Positions 15,303 to 23,410 are shown, numbered from the stretch's first letter. The stretch: 23,591 bases of DNA from Candidatus Aminicenans sakinawicola JGI OTU-1 (GCA_000493965.1 AWNV01000054.1:1-23591); one strand, 5' to 3'. Numbers and translations: made by a program. The notes: generated from the letters alone by a model not told the origin.

Positions 15303-16451
15303 TTACTCAACAAACGGGTTATCATAACTCATAATAACTTTAGCGACTTCGGGCCTCATTAATTCTGGAGGAGGCTCCTTGCCCTGAAGTAACATCTCCC
15401 TAATTTTAGTCCCACTGAAATTGATATGTTCTGAAGGAGAATGCGGACAAATTTTCTCATTGACCACTGAATTACACTTCTTGCAGAAATAGAAAGACCT
15501 GAAAAACAAAGGTATAATTCCCAAATCAGGAAATTCTCCAAAAATATCCTGAGCCGCAAATGGCGGGTAGAAATTGCCAACACCTGCATGGTCGCGGCCA
15601 ATAATTATATGAGTGCAGCCAAAATTTTTTCTAATTATAGAATGAAAAATGGCTTCCCTCGGACCAGCATACCTCATCTCCATCTGCAAAATGGCAATCA
15701 CCGCCCTTTCCTTGAGATAATAATTCTTAAGAAGTTCCTCATAAGAAGCCAGGATGACCTCATCCTTGAAATCTCCCTTTTTCTTACGTCCGATAACTGG
15801 ATTCACAAACAGCCCGTCTGTAAAAGTAAGTGCTGCTTTCTGGACATACTCATGCCCTATATGAGGAGTATTCCTTGTTTGAAAACCAACAATAGTTCTC
15901 CATCCTTTCTCCTTGAAAAGGATCCTCGTCTCAATAGGTTTAAGCTTGTAGTTATAGAAAGGTGTTGGAGATTCCTGAATCAAATCAATTTTCCCTGCAA
16001 GAAGTATTTCTTTCATCTCCTTCACCTTGGCAACTCCAGGATGAAGGTCATCGGTAGTCCGGAAAACTTTTTCTGCCAGTTCCTCCTTGCTGAACCCATA
16101 CTTTTCTTCAAGATAGAACAAAGCAACAGGCTGATTGCTCTGGTTAATAAGAGCAATCTCCTGCCCTTCTTTTAACTTGTCAGCCTTTTCCTTTTCTACA
16201 TCAAGAACAATTGGAATCGGCCACGGCAAATCATCTGCAAGCCTCATCTGGTTTAAAACATTCTTGTAGTCTTTCCTTCCTAAAAATCCCTCTAGAGGGC
16301 TGAAAATCCCATATGTAATATTTTCTAAATCACTGATTTGATCGGGATTGAGTTTTATGCAAGCCAACTTCCTGGCTTTCTCAAGAGCATCATCTTTCTC
16401 TTTTCCTTTCAGAACCCTTTCAATAATTTCACCACCATGAGGTGCGATCAT
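15303..16451 (-). CDS. sat: ATP sulfurylase (sulfate adenylyltransferase), homomeric type
   Basis: This 382-aa cytoplasmic enzyme forms APS from ATP and sulfate. It has the PUA-like N-terminal domain (about 1-155) and a catalytic domain with QTRNTPHIGHE (191-201) and GRDHAGVG (285-292). A cysteine set C323-x2-C326 with C335, near H337, probably binds a metal as in other dissimilatory-type or thermophile sulfurylases. ATG at 16451 is supported by AAGGAG six bases upstream. A GTG at 16475 would place that binding site inside the gene. With cysC directly downstream and a sulfotransferase upstream, it most likely serves PAPS supply. No APS reductase or DsrAB is present in the window. Confidence 0.94.
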   Translation of the reverse strand: MIAPHGGEIIERVLKGKEKDDALEKARKLACIKLNPDQISDLENITYGIFSPLEGFLGRKDYKNVLNQMRLADDLPWPIPIVLDVEKEKADKLKEGQEIALINQSNQPVALFYLEEKYGFSKEELAEKVFRTTDDLHPGVAKVKEMKEILLAGKIDLIQESPTPFYNYKLKPIETRILFKEKGWRTIVGFQTRNTPHIGHEYVQKAALTFTDGLFVNPVIGRKKKGDFKDEVILASYEELLKNYYLKERAVIAILQMEMRYAGPREAIFHSIIRKNFGCTHIIIGRDHAGVGNFYPPFAAQDIFGEFPDLGIIPLFFRSFYFCKKCNSVVNEKICPHSPSEHINFSGTKIREMLLQGKEPPPELMRPEVAKVIMSYDNPFVE

Positions 16452-16486
16452 ATTTTTCTCCTTTCCTAGAGTCACAAAGCATTACC

Positions 16487-16555
16487 TGCCATTCCTAAGA
16501 TTGAACAAAAATTCGTCCAAATGGCAGTGGTTATCTATCAGGACTGACAGACCTG
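16487..16555 (-). promoter_or_regulatory. Palindrome and hairpin between the RHH gene and sat
   Basis: The 130-bp gap between the RHH stop and sat holds CAGGACTGACAGACCTG (16539-16555), a 17-bp palindrome with one mismatched pair, and an imperfect hairpin TGCCATT (16487-16493) with AATGGCA (16520-16526). The former is operator-like, and an RHH protein is encoded next to it. The latter could be an RNA hairpin in the sat leader. No convincing separate promoter was found. Confidence 0.35.
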
Positions 16556-16581
16556 GATTATTTTCCTGGCTGCCAAGCCGG

Positions 16582-16797
16582 TTAATCTATATATCCCAAC
16601 GCTTTCAGCCTTTTTTTTACTTTTTCTTCATCTTCTTTGCTGAAAACTTCTTGATTTGTCTGTTCCTCTGAAAAATTTCCCCTTAATACTTTGGTAATAT
16701 ACTCCGAGACAGATGGAAATTCTGAACCTTTTATTTTTTCTTCTATCTTTTTATACAAGGAAGTCGGGATAGACACATTTGTAAATTCTTTTTCCAT
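16582..16797 (-). CDS. Small ribbon-helix-helix (CopG/Arc-like) protein with LGYID tail
   Basis: This 71-aa protein has a ribbon-helix-helix pattern: strand FTNVSIPTSLYKKIEEKIKG (about 5-24, strand and first helix), then FPSVSEYITKVLR (27-39, second helix), as in small DNA-binding repressors. A polar linker and a charged helix ending KKRLKALGYID follow. Tails of the form RLxxLGY(I/L) are frequent on sulfatase- and phosphodiesterase-type proteins of Acidobacteria-like genomes, to my recollection; their purpose is unknown to me. The start ATG at 16797 has GGAGAG upstream. It sits between sulfotransferase and sat genes, so it may autoregulate the operon, possibly through the nearby palindrome. 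Confidence 0.75.
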   Translation of the reverse strand: MEKEFTNVSIPTSLYKKIEEKIKGSEFPSVSEYITKVLRGNFSEEQTNQEVFSKEDEEKVKKRLKALGYID

Positions 16798-16839
16798 TTT
16801 TTCTCTCCGTAATATATTCTTTACCGCCTTTTTCTCTGA

Positions 16840-17415
16840 TTATCTATTTCGATACAGACTCTGGTCCACACTCTTTATCATTTTCTCCAGGTCAAATGCC
16901 TGTGAACCTAAAAAATCATAGATTTTTCTAATATTATTCTCCGGATTAGATAGTATATCATTAAAGTTTACCATTAAAACTTCAATATCTTCTCTTCCCC
17001 TTATCTTATCTTTAATCATCCCGTTCAACTTCAAAAAGCTTTCTCTGGTTTCTTCCCTTTTTTCATCGTGAATCCGTGCCATTTTTTCCATTGAATTCAG
17101 TATCTGCTCGATATTCCTCTCCGAATAGATAACCTTATATTTCCCCGCCGGTAAGTACTTTAGACCATAAGCAGTAATCTTTATAAATTTTCCCTTATAT
17201 CTGTCAAAAGGAAATGTTCCTTTCATTAGTCTGTTTATGATTTTCCCGCCCTCGAGTTCAAAATAACCTTTCGGATTATTATCATCTGGCGGCCGCGAAT
17301 CACTGTTAAAAGAAGTGGGAACCCCTCCAGCTTCCAGTATCTGCATCAACATAGATGTACCGGAACGTTCCAATCCTGAGACAATATAATTTACGTCTTT
17401 ATCCAAAATTATCAT
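16840..17415 (-). CDS. PAPS-dependent sulfotransferase family protein
   Basis: This 191-aa protein matches short bacterial sulfotransferases that move sulfate from PAPS to a hydroxyl. The 5'-phosphosulfate loop is LERSGTSMLMQIL (about 15-27), NPKGYFELE (about 48-56) is the family's substrate-side motif, and the 3'-phosphate site is YSERNIEQILNSM (about 96-108). Its acceptor cannot be read. ATG at 17415 lies only one base from AAGGAG, which is too close; TTG at 17406 has ideal spacing (9) and may be the real start, giving 188 aa. The gene leads the operon that also makes PAPS (sat, cysC), a direct functional link. No signal peptide is seen, so it is likely cytoplasmic. Confidence 0.85.
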   Translation of the reverse strand: MIILDKDVNYIVSGLERSGTSMLMQILEAGGVPTSFNSDSRPPDDNNPKGYFELEGGKIINRLMKGTFPFDRYKGKFIKITAYGLKYLPAGKYKVIYSERNIEQILNSMEKMARIHDEKREETRESFLKLNGMIKDKIRGREDIEVLMVNFNDILSNPENNIRKIYDFLGSQAFDLEKMIKSVDQSLYRNR

Positions 17416-17460
17416 TCTCCTTAATCTGGACTATCTATGGTTGTCAATATAAGGTTATTT

Positions 17461-17489
17461 ATATTAGATTATAAGGCTATTTTTTTCAA
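17461..17489 (-). promoter_or_regulatory. Promoter of the sulfotransferase-sat-cysC-ugd operon
   Basis: On the minus strand, TTGAAA (17489-17484), 17 bp and TAATAT (17466-17461) predict an RNA start near 17454 and a leader of about 40 nt. Confidence 0.5.
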
Positions 17490-17511
17490 GTTTTTTATCC
17501 TTTATTGTCAT

Positions 17512-17543
17512 TTAAAAATTAAAAGTGCACTTTTAAATTTTAA
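17512..17543. promoter_or_regulatory. 32-bp near-perfect palindrome between divergent genes
   Basis: The core TTAAAAGTGCACTTTTAA (17519-17536) is an 18-bp perfect palindrome. It is flanked symmetrically by TTAAAA (17512-17517) and TTTTAA (17538-17543), with only an A/A mismatch at 17518/17537. It lies just upstream of the -35 of the sulfotransferase promoter and about 95 bp before the 11-bp array. Best read as a dimeric or tetrameric regulator site. As RNA it would fold on both strands, but no gene ends here that would need a terminator. Confidence 0.55.
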
Positions 17544-17637
17544 CTAACATAATTTCTGGCTTGGTTGCATGAGGACCATGAATAGGACGGGTTGTAGTTT
17601 GAAAATGATCCGCTGGATCCAAAGTAAATCACTAATC

Positions 17638-17681
17638 TTCACACAATCTTCACACAATCGTTACAGAAGCTTCATGCAATC
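17638..17681 (+). promoter_or_regulatory. Four 11-bp tandem units, PhoB/PhoP-class operator array
   Basis: TTCACACAATC occurs twice in direct succession (17638-17648 and 17649-17659). It is followed by GTTACAGAAGC (17660-17670, 7/11 match) and TTCATGCAATC (17671-17681, 9/11). An 11-bp period with TT(C/A)ACA cores is characteristic of OmpR/PhoB-family regulators bound as head-to-tail dimers. TATTTT at 17697-17702 is a possible -10 box. A regulator of this class is encoded at 22301-22981. Confidence 0.6.
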
Positions 17682-17738
17682 GAAGAAAAGTTCTGGTATT
17701 TTCCCTCCTGAAATGTAAACTATTAAGGAGGGCTAACC

Positions 17739-19892
17739 ATGAAGTCACGTATTTTCATTTTTGTTTTTCTTTCCTTCGCATTTGTGATTCTATCATCGGC
17801 ATACATCCAGCAGAGTGCTGAACAACTTTACCAATCAGGGCTGTACAAAGAGGAAGTCGAAGGGGAGCTGGAAAAGGCTATCGAGATTTATGAGAGGATT
17901 ATTAAGGATTTTCCGGAAAATGAATCAACTGCAGCAAAAGCGTTGTATCATATCGGGATGTGCTATGAGAAACTGGGAAAACAAGAGGCACAAAAAGCCT
18001 ATCAGCGCCTCATAGACGAATATCCCGGGCAGAAGCAAGAAGTGGCTCTGGCAAAAGAAAGACTTGCCCGGCTTATTGAGGCAATGGAAAAAGTGCCTCA
18101 TAAACCTACCTTCCGAAAACTTCGGATTCCAACAAAGCTTTCTTGGACCATGCAGTTATCTCCGGATGGCAAAAAAGTTATCTTCGCTTCTGCTTCTGAC
18201 AAAAAGCTCTGGATTATGCCACTCATGGGGAAACTGGATTCTGAATTTCCCGGGGCTCCAGTCATACTGAATACCGGCGATGTGGAAGTTGATTGGTCCG
18301 GACTTGCCTGGTCGGGTGATGGCAAATGGATCGCATTCAATGAATGGACACAAGGTAAGAAACGGAAAGAGAATGAGGGGAAGCAGGGTATGTATATTGT
18401 TTCGGCCGTAGGTGGAAAGCCAAAGAAAGTATATGAAAATTACCGGGATGCACGTATAGTAAACTATAGAATGAGTTTATCTCCAGACGGAAAGGTGCTG
18501 GCCTTTTCATCGGTTGACAGTAATGAGTGTCACATCAATACAATCTCCGTAGATGGGGGTTCGCCGAAGCAATTGGTTGATGCCCAAGCCAGAGAACCGG
18601 TCTTTTCTCCTGACGGAAAGATGATCGCTTATGTAGACACCAAAAATTTGGGTAGAGCGGGAGGTGGACTATGGGTGATACCCGCTTCTAATGGGACTCC
18701 AAAACTTGTTGTCAATGCCAAGAATGCGTCAAGTCCTACCTGGTCACCGGATGGTAACATGATTGCTTTTCTGGACCTGGACAGTCAGCAAGTTTGCATC
18801 ATCCCTGTCGGAGAGGATGGAGCACCCTCCGGGGAGGTCGTGAAGATCGATATTCCCGAAGGAACCGGAGGAATCATGTTTTTGGCAGGATGGACGCCCG
18901 ATAATAAGATCGGAGCGGTAATTCGCGAGAAAACGGAATTTGGCCTTTACACTCTGCCAGCAACAGGTGGGAAGGCAGCGCTGGTTTCACATGGAGGATA
19001 TCCGGTACAACCCAGATGGTCTCCCGATGGAAAAAGAATATTTCACACAAATAATATAGATGAGGGGAGTGGTGATTGGGAAAAATATTCATTAGCTGTT
19101 GTTCCTGCTGAGGGAGGTGAAGTTAAAACTGTTCCAATTCAGTTCGATGAGAAAATCGTCAAACCGGCATGGGGAGGAGGAAATAATGTTTCTCCGGATG
19201 GAAAGACGATTGTTTTTTCAGGACAGACAAAAAAAGATACAAGTTGGCACTGGCAAATTTGGACACTACCCGTTGATGGAGGAAAACCAAAACAGCTCAC
19301 TAAAACTCCTGCATCCGTTCTTAATGGGTTCCCTTGTTGGTCGCCGGATGGAAAGACTATTGCCTATATACGCGCCAGAGCTGATAAGGTTTATTCTAAT
19401 GGATTTGGTGAGGTGAATATCTACACCGTCCCGGTAAATGGTGGAGATCCGAAAGCTTTGACATCGGATTCCGACAGTGTTAAGTTCTCTCCAATGGCAT
19501 GGTCACCTGATGGGAAACTGATTGCATACTTTTCCACTGACGAAGAGGAGTTTAAGGCTGGGATACTGAAAATCCTTTCGGTAAATGATGGAGTTTCGCG
19601 TGTGGTGGCGAAAGTACAATTGGCTCATGTCCACATAGAATTGGCCTGGTCTCCAGATAGCAAAAGAATCGCTTTTATCTACGGAACCGAGGCCTATGGT
19701 AAGAATATTAGAGTTATTTCAATAGACGATGGGAGCATTGTAGACATCGAGACGGATCTGGTAGATATAAACATTTTTCATCTTGACTGGTCGCCTGATG
19801 GGGATAGGTTTGTTTTTTCAGGATACCAAGGTGACAGTTCGGAATTCTGGCTAATGGAGGATTTTCTGCCACTGGTCAAAGGTAGAAAGTAA
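17739..19892 (+). CDS. Exported TPR plus PD40 (TolB-like) beta-propeller protein
   Basis: This 717-aa protein has an N-terminal signal sequence (residues 1 to about 21, hydrophobic, ending LSSA). A TPR-type helical part follows (about 28-110; AIEIYERIIKDFPENES and ALYHIGMCYEKLGKQEAQKA). Residues 130-700 hold twelve PD40/WD40-like repeats with the core (W/L)SPDGKxIAF, for example near 140, 193, 251, 289, 334, 427, 487, 536, 589, 640 and 693, enough for two six-bladed propellers. Such proteins act in the periplasm as binding or scaffold proteins; no catalytic domain is seen. ATG at 17739 has a strong AAGGAGGG at 17725-17732. It is preceded by the 11-bp operator-like array and followed by a two-component system, so phospho-regulated expression is likely. 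Confidence 0.85.
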   Translation: MKSRIFIFVFLSFAFVILSSAYIQQSAEQLYQSGLYKEEVEGELEKAIEIYERIIKDFPENESTAAKALYHIGMCYEKLGKQEAQKAYQRLIDEYPGQKQEVALAKERLARLIEAMEKVPHKPTFRKLRIPTKLSWTMQLSPDGKKVIFASASDKKLWIMPLMGKLDSEFPGAPVILNTGDVEVDWSGLAWSGDGKWIAFNEWTQGKKRKENEGKQGMYIVSAVGGKPKKVYENYRDARIVNYRMSLSPDGKVLAFSSVDSNECHINTISVDGGSPKQLVDAQAREPVFSPDGKMIAYVDTKNLGRAGGGLWVIPASNGTPKLVVNAKNASSPTWSPDGNMIAFLDLDSQQVCIIPVGEDGAPSGEVVKIDIPEGTGGIMFLAGWTPDNKIGAVIREKTEFGLYTLPATGGKAALVSHGGYPVQPRWSPDGKRIFHTNNIDEGSGDWEKYSLAVVPAEGGEVKTVPIQFDEKIVKPAWGGGNNVSPDGKTIVFSGQTKKDTSWHWQIWTLPVDGGKPKQLTKTPASVLNGFPCWSPDGKTIAYIRARADKVYSNGFGEVNIYTVPVNGGDPKALTSDSDSVKFSPMAWSPDGKLIAYFSTDEEEFKAGILKILSVNDGVSRVVAKVQLAHVHIELAWSPDSKRIAFIYGTEAYGKNIRVISIDDGSIVDIETDLVDINIFHLDWSPDGDRFVFSGYQGDSSEFWLMEDFLPLVKGRK

Positions 19893-20157
19893 GATGTGCA
19901 GCATGTAAGGGGCAGGCCCGTTACCAGACTCTGCTCCTCATTTGCCGGAATTAATTTTTTATGATTAACTTATTGATAAAAATAACATATCTATCCAATA
20001 ACCTTAAACATGGAATATTGAGATCGAACTCCCAAGTTCTTATAAACAACTTGTTTTTACTGGAAGGGTTTTTTAAAATTAGATAAGCAGTGTAACTGAA
20101 GGAAGAAATTTCGGCATTCGAGTAAAAGTTCTATATATCCTTAAAAGAATTTTATTA
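19893..20157 (+). promoter_or_regulatory. Gene-free 265 bp: weak hairpin and promoter for the sensor kinase
   Basis: GGGGCAG (19909-19915) and CTGCTCC (19931-19937) can form a 7-bp stem with one G-U pair after the PD40 gene, but the T run comes 20 bases later, so terminator function is weak. TTGTTT (20051-20056), 17 bp and TAAAAT (20074-20079) is a reasonable promoter, with an RNA start near 20086. No 11-bp array like that at 17638 is seen here. Confidence 0.4.
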
Positions 20158-22299
20158 ATGGAACTGTCAGTACATAAACGTAAAAAAATCTTCCTCCTTT
20201 TCTTTCTGGGTATAGGATTGCCGAGCTTGCTCCTGGGGTATCTGGCCTTTCGTGGTATTCAGAATGACCGGGCCTTGCTGGAAAAAAGGAGACTGGACGA
20301 ACACCACAGAATTGCAGAACTGATTACCAGGTCGATCGATGAAAATATTTTCGAAGTTGAACAGGCATATTTAAATTCTATTATTAAGCGGCAGGGAATC
20401 TCACAACCTGCTTTTCTTCATTCATTGGAAAGCGTAAAAGATCAGCATCCTCTTGTGGAGGAGGTCTTTCTTTTCCAAAACTTAGAAAAAATTCGCTTTC
20501 CAATCTCAAAGCTTTTATTTCTTCCCAACGGCAGCACACAACGCCTCTTTCCTTCTTCCCGGACTCCTTCCTTGAACAGAAAAATACAAACAGGGCAGAA
20601 ATTGGAATTTCAACAGAAAAAATATCGAGAAGCCCTGTCCATCTATCAACAAGCGATAAAACAAGTTGCCGACCCTCAAGTGAAAGGAGAATTGTGTAAC
20701 ACAATTGCCAGAGTCCAAAAAAAAGCAAAACTTTACCAGAATGCCATAAAATCGTACGAGACAATTGCTCAAGACTTTAGCCAGGTGCGAATTGCCGATG
20801 GAATACCTTTAGGACTGTCTGCTCGGTTAGAACTCGGCTCTTTGTTTTTCGCAACAGATGATTCTTTAAGCTCGATCAAAATTTTCATTGAACTATATAG
20901 AGATCTGATTAACAGAGAATGGACGTTGGAGAAAGCTCAATATGAGTTTTTCGCTCAGAATATAAAAAACTCAATTGATGATATACTTTCACAGGAATCC
21001 TTACCAGACCAAGTTCTATCCTATAAAAGCACTTTTCAAGAATTATTAAGTGGGGAAAGTAAACAGAAAGAAACAACAGAAAAATTACTCGAATTCCAGG
21101 AAAGCGCAGCAACAGACTTGCAGGCAAAAATTCCGCTGAAATTGGATGATTTTCCCGATTCAAGGAAACGATTTATATTAGGGATAGGAAGGAACTCATA
21201 TCTTGTTTCCTTTTTGAGCCAACCCCAAGGGAATAGAAACCAAACGAATGAAATATGGGGGCTTTTGCTTGATGCCAACTATCTCAGAGATAACCTTCTC
21301 CGGCAAGCCCTCCAGCGTCATGTTTCCTCTGAAGAAACCGAATGGATTGTCAGAGGAAGAGATGGCCAAACCATTTTAGCGTCAGGAAACGCGCCTTCGG
21401 GATCGGTCACTGTCAGAACAAATTTCACAGGAAACTTTCCGGACTGGTCCCTTGAATTCTACCAACAAGACCCGCGTCTATTTGAGACATTTCTCACTTC
21501 AAGACGAGGCATCTATTTCTATATGTTTCTTCTCATCGCGGGTATCCTGATATTTGGCTTGATCTTAACAGTTCGGATTGTGGCTCATGAGCTGGAACTT
21601 GCAAAAATGAAATCTGATTTTGTTTCAGCAATTTCCCATGAGTTTAAAAGCCCTCTAACTTCCATCCGCCAGTTAGCGGAGATGCTTCAAACAGGACGGG
21701 TGCCTTCTGAAGAACGCCGCCAGAAATACTACGATACTCTCTTGGAACAGAGCGAAAGACTTTCTTTACTCACCGACAATGTATTAAATTTTGCCAAAAT
21801 GGAAGAGGGCCGCAAAGAATTTGAGTTTGAGAAGGCTGATATTGGCACGTTATTGAAAGAGGTTGTTTCGGCCGTTCAAGACCGTGTGTCTCATGAGGAT
21901 TTTGAAATTCAGTTGAAAATTGAAAACTCTTTGCCATCCATTATGGCGGACAGCGCATCTATATCTCAATCTATTACTAATCTGATAGATAATGCCATCA
22001 AATTCTCAGGCAAGGCCAAAAAGATAGTTGTTAAGTCATTTACAGAAGACCAATATCTTGTTATCTCCATTCAAGACTTTGGTATTGGAATCAAGAAAGA
22101 AGAACTCGGTAAGGTCTTTGACCGTTTTTATCGTGTAGGTGATGAGTTGACGCGGACGGTTAAAGGCAGTGGGCTTGGATTGACTCTGGTTAAGCAAATT
22201 GTGGAAGCCCATCAGGGGAAGGTTCATGTTGAAAGTGAGCCGGGACAGGGCAGCACATTTTCGATGAAGCTTCCTTTTCGCATAATAGGAGATGGATGA
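20158..22299 (+). CDS. Membrane sensor histidine kinase with TPR-like sensor domain
   Basis: This 713-aa kinase has a first membrane helix at about 11-31 and a second at about 452-474, enclosing a large extracytoplasmic region. That region includes helical hairpins like TPRs (about 150-208; KYREALSIYQQAIKQVADP and AKLYQNAIKSYETIAQDFS) and a mixed part up to 440. After the second helix comes the HisKA domain with phospho-acceptor H494 in AISHEFKSPLTSIRQLAEML, then the ATPase domain with N box NLIDNAIKFSG, DFGIGIKKEELGKVFDRFYR and GSGLGLTLVKQIVEAHQG. All catalytic boxes are intact. The ATG at 20158 has no Shine-Dalgarno; the frame is open upstream, but no better canonical start is seen. It is followed after one base by its response regulator. 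Signal is unknown. Confidence 0.92.
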   Translation: MELSVHKRKKIFLLFFLGIGLPSLLLGYLAFRGIQNDRALLEKRRLDEHHRIAELITRSIDENIFEVEQAYLNSIIKRQGISQPAFLHSLESVKDQHPLVEEVFLFQNLEKIRFPISKLLFLPNGSTQRLFPSSRTPSLNRKIQTGQKLEFQQKKYREALSIYQQAIKQVADPQVKGELCNTIARVQKKAKLYQNAIKSYETIAQDFSQVRIADGIPLGLSARLELGSLFFATDDSLSSIKIFIELYRDLINREWTLEKAQYEFFAQNIKNSIDDILSQESLPDQVLSYKSTFQELLSGESKQKETTEKLLEFQESAATDLQAKIPLKLDDFPDSRKRFILGIGRNSYLVSFLSQPQGNRNQTNEIWGLLLDANYLRDNLLRQALQRHVSSEETEWIVRGRDGQTILASGNAPSGSVTVRTNFTGNFPDWSLEFYQQDPRLFETFLTSRRGIYFYMFLLIAGILIFGLILTVRIVAHELELAKMKSDFVSAISHEFKSPLTSIRQLAEMLQTGRVPSEERRQKYYDTLLEQSERLSLLTDNVLNFAKMEEGRKEFEFEKADIGTLLKEVVSAVQDRVSHEDFEIQLKIENSLPSIMADSASISQSITNLIDNAIKFSGKAKKIVVKSFTEDQYLVISIQDFGIGIKKEELGKVFDRFYRVGDELTRTVKGSGLGLTLVKQIVEAHQGKVHVESEPGQGSTFSMKLPFRIIGDG

Positions 22300-22300
22300 G

Positions 22301-22981
22301 ATGGAAAAGATTCTTATCATAGAGGACGAAGAAAGTATCCTGATGGCGTTGGAGGACAACCTAAGGCTTGAGGGTTATGAAGTTTCCAGCGCCAAAGATG
22401 GGCAGCTGGGCTTATCCATGGCAGAAGAGCAAGGGTACGACCTCATCATTCTCGACATAATGCTGCCGAAAATGGACGGGTTTGAAGTCTGCAAACAATT
22501 ACGTCAAGAGTGGATTACGACACCCATCCTGATGTTAACGGCCAAGGGCCAGGAGATCGATAAAATCCTCGGGCTGGAGCTCGGGGCCGATGATTATGTC
22601 ACAAAGCCATACAGTCCCAGGGAACTTCTTGCCCGAGTGAAAGCTCTTCTAAGGAGGGCAAAGCAGCCTCAACAGGAAATTAATCTGTATATTTTCGGCG
22701 ATGTTGAGATTGATTTTATAAAGTACGAGGCGAGAAAGAAAGGAAAGTCCATCTACCTGACCGCCCTCGAATTTGATCTGCTTCATTTTCTCATAAAGCA
22801 TAAGGGCCAGGTGAAGAGTCGTGATTCCATTCTTGATGAGGTTTGGGGTGCTGAAGTTTATGTCCACCCGAGGACGGTAGACAAACATATCGCTGATCTG
22901 AGGAAGAAAATTGAGGACGACCCCCCGAATCCGAAGTATATCATTGGTATGCGAGGAGTGGGATATAAATTTACGGGATAA
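22301..22981 (+). CDS. OmpR/PhoB-family response regulator
   Basis: This 226-aa DNA-binding regulator has a receiver domain (1-115) with the acidic pocket EDE (8-10), phospho-acceptor D52 in LIILDIMLPKMDG, T in MLTAKG and K in DDYVTKPYSPREL. A winged-helix Trans_reg_C domain (about 130-225) follows with YLTALEFDLLHFLIKHKGQV and the recognition segment RTVDKHIADLRKKI. The start at 22301 is chosen because AGGAG (22287-22291) is nine bases upstream; an ATG at 22292 abuts that site. Paired with the preceding kinase. Regulators of this class bind tandem 11-bp sites, which fits the array in front of the PD40 gene. Confidence 0.94.
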   Translation: MEKILIIEDEESILMALEDNLRLEGYEVSSAKDGQLGLSMAEEQGYDLIILDIMLPKMDGFEVCKQLRQEWITTPILMLTAKGQEIDKILGLELGADDYVTKPYSPRELLARVKALLRRAKQPQQEINLYIFGDVEIDFIKYEARKKGKSIYLTALEFDLLHFLIKHKGQVKSRDSILDEVWGAEVYVHPRTVDKHIADLRKKIEDDPPNPKYIIGMRGVGYKFTG

Positions 22982-23340
22982 ACTGTCCTCAAACGATAAA
23001 AATAGAAAAAATAGAGGAAGCGATAAACATCTTGTTGTGAAGAAGGCTGATCCTGTGCACATAGAGCCTCTGGATATGTCTGATCCCTCCCAGCCCGGCC
23101 ACTTCTTAGGCGGGAGCCTGCTTCCGGCCGCGATGCCATCGGTCCCGCCCGTATCTCCCACTGATCCCCGCTTGCCGGACGGATCTGTGCTCGATTCCGG
23201 GTTTACGTGTATAATGCGGGGTAAAATGGATCGAAAAATCCTGGAAGCTCGGGGAAGAGAACATCTCCTTTCATTAAATAACATTTAGATTATTAAAGAT
23301 CGCTCCATGTGTAAACCATCTCCGTCAGTTTTAGACAGGC
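22982..23340. other. Gene-poor, GC-rich segment of uncertain coding status
   Basis: From about 23040 to 23225 base composition turns clearly GC-rich compared with neighbours. One + frame stays open from within the regulator gene to TAG at 23286-23288. A GTG at 23037 could start an 83-codon product containing PLDMSDPSQPGHFLGG and ending EARGREHLLSLNNI. GAGGAAG (23014-23020) is 16 bases away, too far for a good binding site. I do not recognise the product, and proline-rich low-complexity content argues against a conserved protein. No clear terminator for the two-component genes is seen. Confidence 0.3.
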
Positions 23341-23369
23341 TTGACAAAACCACTCTTTTAATGTTTATT
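23341..23369 (+). promoter_or_regulatory. Promoter of the PhoH-like gene
   Basis: TTGACA (23341-23346), 17 bp and TTTATT (23364-23369) predict an RNA start near 23376, about 35 nt before the ATG at 23411. Confidence 0.5.
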
Positions 23370-23410
23370 ATTAATGAAAATGAAAGGCGAATCCTACCTA
23401 ATCTTCTAAT

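Noticed and set aside
22911..23288. 125-codon frame overlapping the end of the response regulator as a gene
   Set aside because: Its first third lies inside the well-supported regulator in another frame, and no family or good ribosome binding site was seen. Only the part after 23037 is kept as a doubtful region.
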